From Vibrio sonorensis (GTDB lineage Bacteria > Pseudomonadota > Gammaproteobacteria > Enterobacterales > Vibrionaceae): a DNA stretch of 64,000 bases. The notes under the pieces were generated by a model. It had not been told where the DNA came from and searched no databases. It saw only the letters and a list, made by a program, of their open reading frames with translations. The position numbers and the translations under genes are program-made. Shown here in pieces: positions 57,723 to 64,000 of this stretch (positions within the stretch are counted from its first letter, which is position 1; each line of letters opens with the position of its first letter). The stretch lies in assembly GCF_001854765.1 (NCBI RefSeq), contig NZ_LJJE01000002.1:62001-126000 (forward strand). The letters are read 5' to 3'.

Positions 57723-59480
57723 TTAGTAAACGTCTCGTACGTAGCGCTTCTGTTTCTTCATTTGGTTAACGTACTCTTTGGCGTCGTCTTCAGACATTTT
57801 GCCATGCGTCTCGATGACATCGTGCAAGGCTTTATCTACGTCCTTTGCCATATAGTAAGCGTCGCCACAAACAAAGAAGTATCCACCGCGCTCTAGCCAT
57901 GCAAACAGCTCTTCGCCGTTTTCACGCATCTTGTCTTGTACGTAGATCTTCTCTTCCTGATCCCTTGAGAAAGCGAGGTCTAGCTTGGTAAGAACCCCTT
58001 TTTCTTGCAGTGCTTCTATTTCATCTCGATAGATAAAGTCAGTTGCGCTGTTTCGGTCACCGAAGATAAGCCAGTTGTCACCCGGTGAAGCTTGCACTTC
58101 ACGCTCTTCAAGGAAGGCTCTAAATGGCGCAATACCCGTACCCGGACCAACCATGATCATAGGTGCTTTATCGTCTTCTGGTACCGCAAAGCTCTTGTTG
58201 GGAGCAAAGTAAACAGGAACCTTCTCACCGGTTTCAACGATGTCGGCCAACCAAGTAGAGCAAGTACCGTTGTAGGAGCGCTCACCATTTTTGTATCTCA
58301 CACTACCAATGGTGAGGTGTACTTCATCGTTGTGCTTGTTCAAGCTAGATGAAATTGAGTAGGCACGTGGTGCGATTGGTTTAAGCAGCGATAGTACCTC
58401 TGCGAGAGACAGAGTGACATTTGGGTAACCGCGCAGGAGGTCTAGCGTGTCTTTACCCCATAGATAGTCATTCAGCGCAGAGTTGTCTTCATTGGCGATC
58501 ATCTCCAGCAGTTTGTGGTCGCTTGCACTTTCCGCCAGTGCTTTAACAAACTCTTTTGACGGTGTACGAATGTCCAAGAAGCGAGTGAAAATCTCTCTTA
58601 GGCTGTGGTTTTCACCATTCCACGATGGTTTCTCCTCACCGCTAAACTTGAGGTGTTCAAGAAACGCATCAACTAAGTCTGGCTGGTTTTGAGGAATAAC
58701 GTTAAGCGCGTCCCCCGCTTTATAGAATTCACCAGAACCCTCTAGTGAGAACTCGTAATGAACAATTTCTTTACTGGAACCTTTTTGGTTAAGTACACGT
58801 TTTTCCTTCAACGTCGCTTGCAGCGGGTTCTTACGACCGAACTTAGATTTCTTCTTTGGCGCACTCGCACCATCGGCAACGGCTTCTCCATCATCGCCTT
58901 TGTCCGCAATACCCGGAAGTGTTGCTATCATCCACTCTTCCGCTGGCTGTTCAAAGTCAATGTCGCAGTCGACGCGAGAGGTCACACGAGTTGCCCCTAG
59001 CTCTTCGAGTCGCTCATCCCAAAGCTTACCCGCCAGACAGAACTCATCGTAGCTCGTGTCGCCTAGTGCAAGGATTGAGTAGAAGGTGCCATCCAATTTC
59101 GGAGCGTTATCACTCTTCATGGTTTGCCATAGATTCTCGGCATTGTCTGGCATTTCACCTTCGCCATAAGTACTCGTCACAATGAGAATGCGCGAGGACT
59201 TAACAAAGATTTGTGCATCGACATCATCCATATCGTGGACGGTCGCTGTTAAGCCGTACTCTTTGGCTTTTTCGGCGGTTTCGTAAGCAACGCTTTCCGC
59301 GTTACCTGTTTGTGTTCCATATAAGATGGTCAGGCCTTTAACCTGAGGCTTAGTTTCCGCGTGTACTACGGACTCTTCTTTTACCAATAAACGCGAGTGC
59401 AGACCTGAAAAGAAGCCCGCTAACCAGGTTTTCTGGTCGTCGTTAAACGGTAAGTCTTGTGGCAAATGAGGTACTTTCAT
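57723..59480 (-). CDS. CysJ-like NADPH diflavin reductase linked to a glutamate synthase
   Basis: 585-residue cytosolic flavoprotein with the CysJ layout. An N-terminal helical segment (1-50) precedes a flavodoxin-like FMN domain (TILYGTQTGNAE, TSTYGEGEMPD, ALGDTSYDEFC; about 50-190) and a connecting domain. The FAD domain has RAYSISSS and NGTCSTWLAD, and the NADPH domain has MVGPGTGIAPFRAF, FGDRN, FSRDQEEKIYVQD and the end YVRDVY. In assimilatory sulfite reduction CysJ serves CysI, but the gene upstream (32 bases) encodes a glutamate-synthase-like protein and no CysI is visible. It may therefore deliver electrons to that protein; this is inference. The name cysJ would be misleading. Confidence 0.85.
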   Translation of the reverse strand: MKVPHLPQDLPFNDDQKTWLAGFFSGLHSRLLVKEESVVHAETKPQVKGLTILYGTQTGNAESVAYETAEKAKEYGLTATVHDMDDVDAQIFVKSSRILIVTSTYGEGEMPDNAENLWQTMKSDNAPKLDGTFYSILALGDTSYDEFCLAGKLWDERLEELGATRVTSRVDCDIDFEQPAEEWMIATLPGIADKGDDGEAVADGASAPKKKSKFGRKNPLQATLKEKRVLNQKGSSKEIVHYEFSLEGSGEFYKAGDALNVIPQNQPDLVDAFLEHLKFSGEEKPSWNGENHSLREIFTRFLDIRTPSKEFVKALAESASDHKLLEMIANEDNSALNDYLWGKDTLDLLRGYPNVTLSLAEVLSLLKPIAPRAYSISSSLNKHNDEVHLTIGSVRYKNGERSYNGTCSTWLADIVETGEKVPVYFAPNKSFAVPEDDKAPMIMVGPGTGIAPFRAFLEEREVQASPGDNWLIFGDRNSATDFIYRDEIEALQEKGVLTKLDLAFSRDQEEKIYVQDKMRENGEELFAWLERGGYFFVCGDAYYMAKDVDKALHDVIETHGKMSEDDAKEYVNQMKKQKRYVRDVY

Positions 59481-59512
59481 AGTTCATCTTGTCCTTAAAT
59501 CTTCGCCTTTCC

Positions 59513-62500
59513 CTAGGCAGCTGTTTGGGCTTCTTGTTCGTTGCGCTTCTCTTGTTCGATATCCGCGCGAATCACATCTGCAAATGTGTGGCAGTAAATG
59601 GTTGCCATTCTCTGATTCACGGGCTCGATATCAACCAGTTGTTTAGCGATCTCCTGTTCACGGGCAATGATCCAAACTGAGGTGCCACGAGAATGAGTAT
59701 CCCAAACATCACGTCTTGCTAGAGAAGTTTTGTAATCCTGAACTCGCTTGTGAGCAAGTAGGACTGATAGCTCTTCGTCTTTATAGTTTGAAATAGCTTC
59801 TTTGACGTCTTTTAAGATGACATCGAGTAGTTTCTTCTCTCTAAACTCAAACATTTGCTTAACCAAGGCATCCTGACCTTTGGCAAGCTCGTGAGCGCGA
59901 TGTAACACACCACTTTGCGTGAGTAAGTCGCAAATAAGAGGGGTATCCATTTCGCCGTACTGAGGGCTTAATCCACCGGAAAGTGGTAAGCCATCTCGAT
60001 ACGCGAAATGCACATTTTCTATCAGTCGGTTTGCTTCACCTTGAATCAGCTCCTCAAGCATCTTCTTGCGATTGTGGGTAGCAAGAATACTCTCAGGGTG
60101 CTGGCTTTGAGTCAGCGCTAATGGAAGTACCAGTGTGAACAGGGTTCTGTTTGTTGGCCAATCGGCGAGGATCTCAGCGGCTTTGGCAGAGCCAGTAAAG
60201 CGCACATGCTGTTCTAAGTGCCACTTAAGTGCCTCTTCATAACCGGGGTTGTGTTCGATAAGTGGCAGAGTCAGTACGGAATCTTTACTACAACTTGCAC
60301 TAAAACTACCGTCTAAGTCGTACTGGTAAGCCACACCACCGGACATACCATTACCAAAGCCTTTACCGTAACCGCCAAGGTTGATAACTGAACCATTGGT
60401 CATGTATTCACAGCAGAAATCACCCACACCTTCTACCACGGCTACAGCGCCGGAGTTTCGAACGGCGAAACGGTCACCGGCTTCACCTTCGACAAAAGTC
60501 TGTCCGCCCGTAGCACCGAATAAGGCAAAGTTGCCAATCAGTACATTGGAACCTTCCGACAGTGCTTTGGCATTCGGAGAGCGAACAACAATATGACCTC
60601 CACTAGAGCCTTTACCCACACCGTCGTTACAGGTGCCCGTGTGTTCCATTAACAAGCCACTGTTGTTAAAGGCTGCGTAACTTTGACCCGCGCTACCATT
60701 AGTTTTTACCACAATAGACTCGCCGTCGAGATAACGTCGGCCATTTGCCGCGGTGTAAACGGACGGGTGCGATTTTGCAACGCCTTTGTAGTTCAAACTG
60801 CGTTCGATATCGATAGATAACTGGCCGCCAGTAGATTTATTGCGGTTGTTTAACTTGCCACCATCAAGAACGATGTTCTTCTGTTCAGACTCAAAATAGT
60901 CCGCCATAAGCGCTTCGATCAATTTGTCGTCTGGAGTGAAATCCGCTTCCAAGTAGACGGGTTTGGCAATTTTCACTTCTTCAACTTGGGCGAGCAAGCC
61001 CGTCACATTTAAGCGACCAACGATACTGTGGTGATTCGCTAGATGAAGTAGCTCTGTTCGGCCGCGAATGTCTTTTAGTGACGGGTACCCAAGCTTTGCT
61101 AGGATCTCGCGAACTTCGTGAGCGACGTTAAGGAAATACTGAGATAGCGCTCTAGGATCGCCTTGGTATAGTTCTGGGTTAGTGGTTAGGCCCGCAGGAC
61201 ATTTGACGTTACAGTTCTTCGCCATAACGCATTTCAGCATCATGAGTGCTGTAGTACCAAACTCAAACGAGTCGCCACCCATGATGGCAGATTTGATGAC
61301 ATCGATTCCGGTTTGGTGAGCGTTAGAACAGCGCAGTGTGACTTTTTCACGCAATCCGTTTTCACTTAGTGCTTGATGCACCTCGGCGATACCGATTTCT
61401 GCGGCTCGTCCGGTGTTTTTCAAACTGGTTACTGCTGCAGCACCTGTACCACCAGTGTTGCCGGCGACGTTAATCACATCGGCTCCTGCTTTCGCAACAC
61501 CAACGGCGATAGTACCTATACCTTCTGATGACACCAGCTTTACAATCACTTTTACACGTGCCGCTTTGGCGTCGTGTATCAACTGCCCCAAGTCTTCAAT
61601 GGAGTAGGTGTCGTGATGAGGAGGGGGGCTCACCAGTTCAACGCCCGGAGTACCACCACGAGCCGCGGCAATTTCAACGGTGACTTTAGGTGATGGCAAC
61701 TGACCACCTTCACCGGGTTTTGCACCTTGTGCGATCTTTATTTCGATCTCTTGCAACTGCGGATCGGCGAGATAACCAACCCACACGCCAAATCGACCCG
61801 ATGCAAATTGTTTGATTTTGCTCGACTTAATGGAGTTAAAACGAGTGGAGTGTTCGCCACCCTCACCAGAGTTACTCATGGCGCCTGCGATATTTGTTCC
61901 CTGAGCTACCGCCATATGCGCATTTGAGTTAAGAGCACCGTGACTCATGGCACCAGACGCAAATGTTGGCGTGATAAGATGAGCGGGTTCTACCTGCTCT
62001 ATGTCGATAGGGCGCGCCGCTGCTTTAACTCGGCGCAGGAAGTTCGCCAGTACAGGTTTGGCATCTAGGTTGAGCACATCTCCTTGTTGGGAAACGGCAT
62101 TCACCTTTTCTTTCCAAGTCGTTTCAATCGCGATACGCAGAGAACTCAACACCTCAGAGTTGTCGAGTTTAAGCTCGAATAAGTCTTGATACTCAGTACT
62201 TTCTGTTACCGATAGACCAGCCCAAACATAGTCGACATTACCTTGGAAGTGGAAGCGATCAAGCAGCGCTGAGAATGCATCTGCTGAAGCCGCTGCACCA
62301 AAGTCGAGTGGCAGTAACAAGATGTCGCGTAGCGCCGCTGGGCGTGATTCACGCTCTTCGTAAAGGTTTGCGGTAAATGCGCGGTACGAAGGTGTAATAC
62401 CAAAGCTATCGATCTGCTCGTTGGTAAGCTTCTCATAGCCGCGCTGTTTGTATTCTATGTCTCGCTCAGTAACAACTGCCGCTTCTAATGCTTGTTCCGC

Positions 62501-64000
62501 TCGATCGTCTTCGATGTACTTCACTGGCTCTTGAGTCATATTGATGTACTCTCGAACCGCAGTGTTACCGAAGCTGTGTCCAGCCCCGTCTTGACGCTCT
62601 TTAAATAGACCAAGTAATGGGATCTGGTTTTCTTCGTTGATGGCTAGGGCTTTAAAGTGCCACTTGGCTGAGTTCCACGCCAAATCCTCAAACTGAGCGC
62701 CCCCTACGGGAGAGCTGATGTTCGGGAAGTAGTCTTTTAAACACTCCGAATCGGTATCGAGGAAGTTAGATTCAAAGAACTCACCACCGATGTAACTTTC
62801 AGCCGTACAAAGACCAAATTTACCCATGGTCTTCATCAAAGATTTTTCACACGCTTTCTGGAAGTTGTTCAATCCAGACTCAACATCTTGGTTATTCGAC
62901 AGTGTTTTGGCGCGATGGAAGACCGAAAGCGGACACACTGCTGAAGCGCCAAAACCAAGCAGACAAGCGATGTCGTGCGAACTCGCGGCTTGACCCGTTT
63001 GGTAGACGATACTGGTGTTAAATCTCAGGCCTTTTTTGATCAGTCTTTGGTTGACTGCGGTGGCGACTAGTACAGCGGGAAGCGCTGCTTTGTCTTTACC
63101 AATCTGCTTGTCACTGAGGACGATAATACCGGATGTTTTTCCGCCGCAGCTTCTACTTGATCACACAATGATTGAATGGCATCGGAAACGCGCTTGGCAT
63201 TATCTTCACGACTGTTCAATGTCGGAGAGTAGAGGGCATCAAAGACTTCTACATGGATTCTGTCTTGGGCAAAAATTTGCTCTAGTTCTTGCGGCTGCAA
63301 AATTGGAGAACGCAGTACAAGTTGAACCGTGTCTTGGTCGCTAAAGTTTGGTTTTGCACCTAATGCGACTCGCAGAGTCATACCATCTGATTCACGCATG
63401 GAATCGAGAGGCGGGTTCGTCACCTGAGCAAAACGTTGAGAGAAGTACTTAGACATGCCGCCTTCTTCGTCGGTCAGCACGTTTGGCGCTAGGCCAAAGC
63501 CCATTGCAGTGATCTTTTCTGCACCGCTCTCTAACATTGGGTCTAGGAAAAATTTAAAACTCTCTTGGTTGAGAGAGTAAGCCACATGGCGGCTGTAAGA
63601 ACTAAAGGCATCGTTTGCAGTAACTGCATCGATGGAGACAGGTTCTAAATCGTTGAGTGTGATACGTGCCTTATCAAGCAGTGCTTGATAGTTGCGCTCT
63701 TTGGCGAGCATTTCCAATACTTCGTTGGTTTCGTAGCTCTTACCTGTTCCATGGTCGAAGTAGATCATACCGCCAGCCTGAATACGGCCTAGGCGAATGA
63801 CATCTTCTGCTGGAAAATCAATCTGACCAGCTTCACTCATTACTGCTAAGTAGCGTTCTGTTTCTACGCTGCGCAGTGGTCGAAGACCCAAACGGTCGAG
63901 TCTTGCACCAACTTTTTGTCCGTCAGAGAAAATCAGAGCGGCAGGGCCGTCGTTTTTCTCTTCTGATAGGCTGAAGTATTCCAGCATAGCGCGAACTTCG
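59513..64000 (-). CDS. Glutamate synthase large-subunit-like protein, 5' end outside window (one apparent frameshift)
   Basis: GltB-type protein without its N-terminal ~340 residues, including the glutaminase Cys1. Present: DGPAALIFSDGQKVGARLDRLGLRPLR, the central domain, the FMN/synthase barrel (GAKPGEGGQLPSPKVT, HDTYSIEDLGQLI, VKLVSSEGIG), and the GXGXG domain (GGYGKGFGNGMSGGVAYQYD). Cluster cysteines are in KCVMAKNCNVKCPAG, spaced C-X5-C-X3-C, where known GOGATs have C-X5-C-X4-C as I recall. The frame breaks near 63136: GAAAAACATCC has five A where six would give EKTSGIIVLSDKQIG. It is followed by the CysJ-like reductase, with no GltD. Its place next to truB is unusual for Vibrio. Confidence 0.88.

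Noticed and set aside
57723..59480. Standard cysJ annotation for sulfite reductase
   Set aside because: Sequence supports CysJ-like chemistry, but no cysI or cysH is nearby and the co-transcribed gene is glutamate-synthase-like, so the role in sulfur assimilation is not supported by context.

Overview
The window is a contiguous piece of a Vibrio chromosome (Gammaproteobacteria, Vibrionaceae). From about 1 to 57,150 its gene order matches, as I remember it, the V. cholerae chromosome 1 segment acnB ... chitin operon ... chiS ... hemL-erpA ... tyrS-dacB-ompU-greA ... ftsH-folP-glmM-secG-tRNA-nusA-infB-rbfA-truB. An OmpU-type porin, a ChiS hybrid kinase and the chitobiose phosphorylase/glucosamine kinase cluster all point to the genus. 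The species is not identifiable from what I can see. There are no insertion sequences, prophage or CRISPR arrays.

Layout. 1-4,240: the 3' part of acnB, yacL, and a nitrogen-controlled glnK-amtB pair with a sigma-54 promoter and two NtrC-type sites. 4,410-8,330: a Fur-type site and an iron(III) ABC importer (fbpABC), with a dispersed-repeat-like inverted repeat between fbpA and fbpB. 8,790-23,560: one long minus-strand chitin-oligosaccharide operon (binding protein, two permeases, two ATPases, GH9 enzyme, glucosamine kinase, GH20 hexosaminidase, GH94 chitobiose phosphorylase, hexose-phosphate mutase) with an elaborate leader. 23,975-27,358: ChiS, its regulator. 27,573-37,993: rsmC, an AI-2E-type permease, hemL, erpA, a two-gene RND efflux system and an M23 peptidase. 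38,124-43,548: tyrS, ybaN-like, a small MgtE-type magnesium transporter with an attenuator-like leader, dacB and an ompU-type porin. 44,101-57,145: greA, yhbY, rlmE, ftsH, folP, glmM, secG, tRNA-Leu(GAG), tRNA-fMet, rimP, nusA, infB, rbfA, truB. 57,188-64,000: a DUF1499 lipoprotein, then a CysJ-like diflavin reductase downstream of, and apparently co-transcribed with, a divergent glutamate synthase large subunit that runs off the window.

Most interesting: (a) the leader of the mgtE-like gene encodes a 14-residue peptide whose last codons form the 5' arm of a terminator-like stem, with a mutually exclusive alternative stem; (b) the glutamate-synthase-like/diflavin-reductase pair, which suggests a GOGAT-type enzyme fed by a CysJ-like reductase rather than GltD; (c) a long leader hairpin and CGTTAAAAA repeats upstream of the chitin operon.

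Data-quality warning: ten genes carry single-base frameshifts (eleven events). Each is explained by loss of one base from a short homopolymer, including in housekeeping genes such as truB and hemL's neighbour rsmC. This looks like sequencing or consensus error rather than gene decay, so I annotate these as CDS with a noted frameshift. Family and synteny statements come from memory; no search was run.
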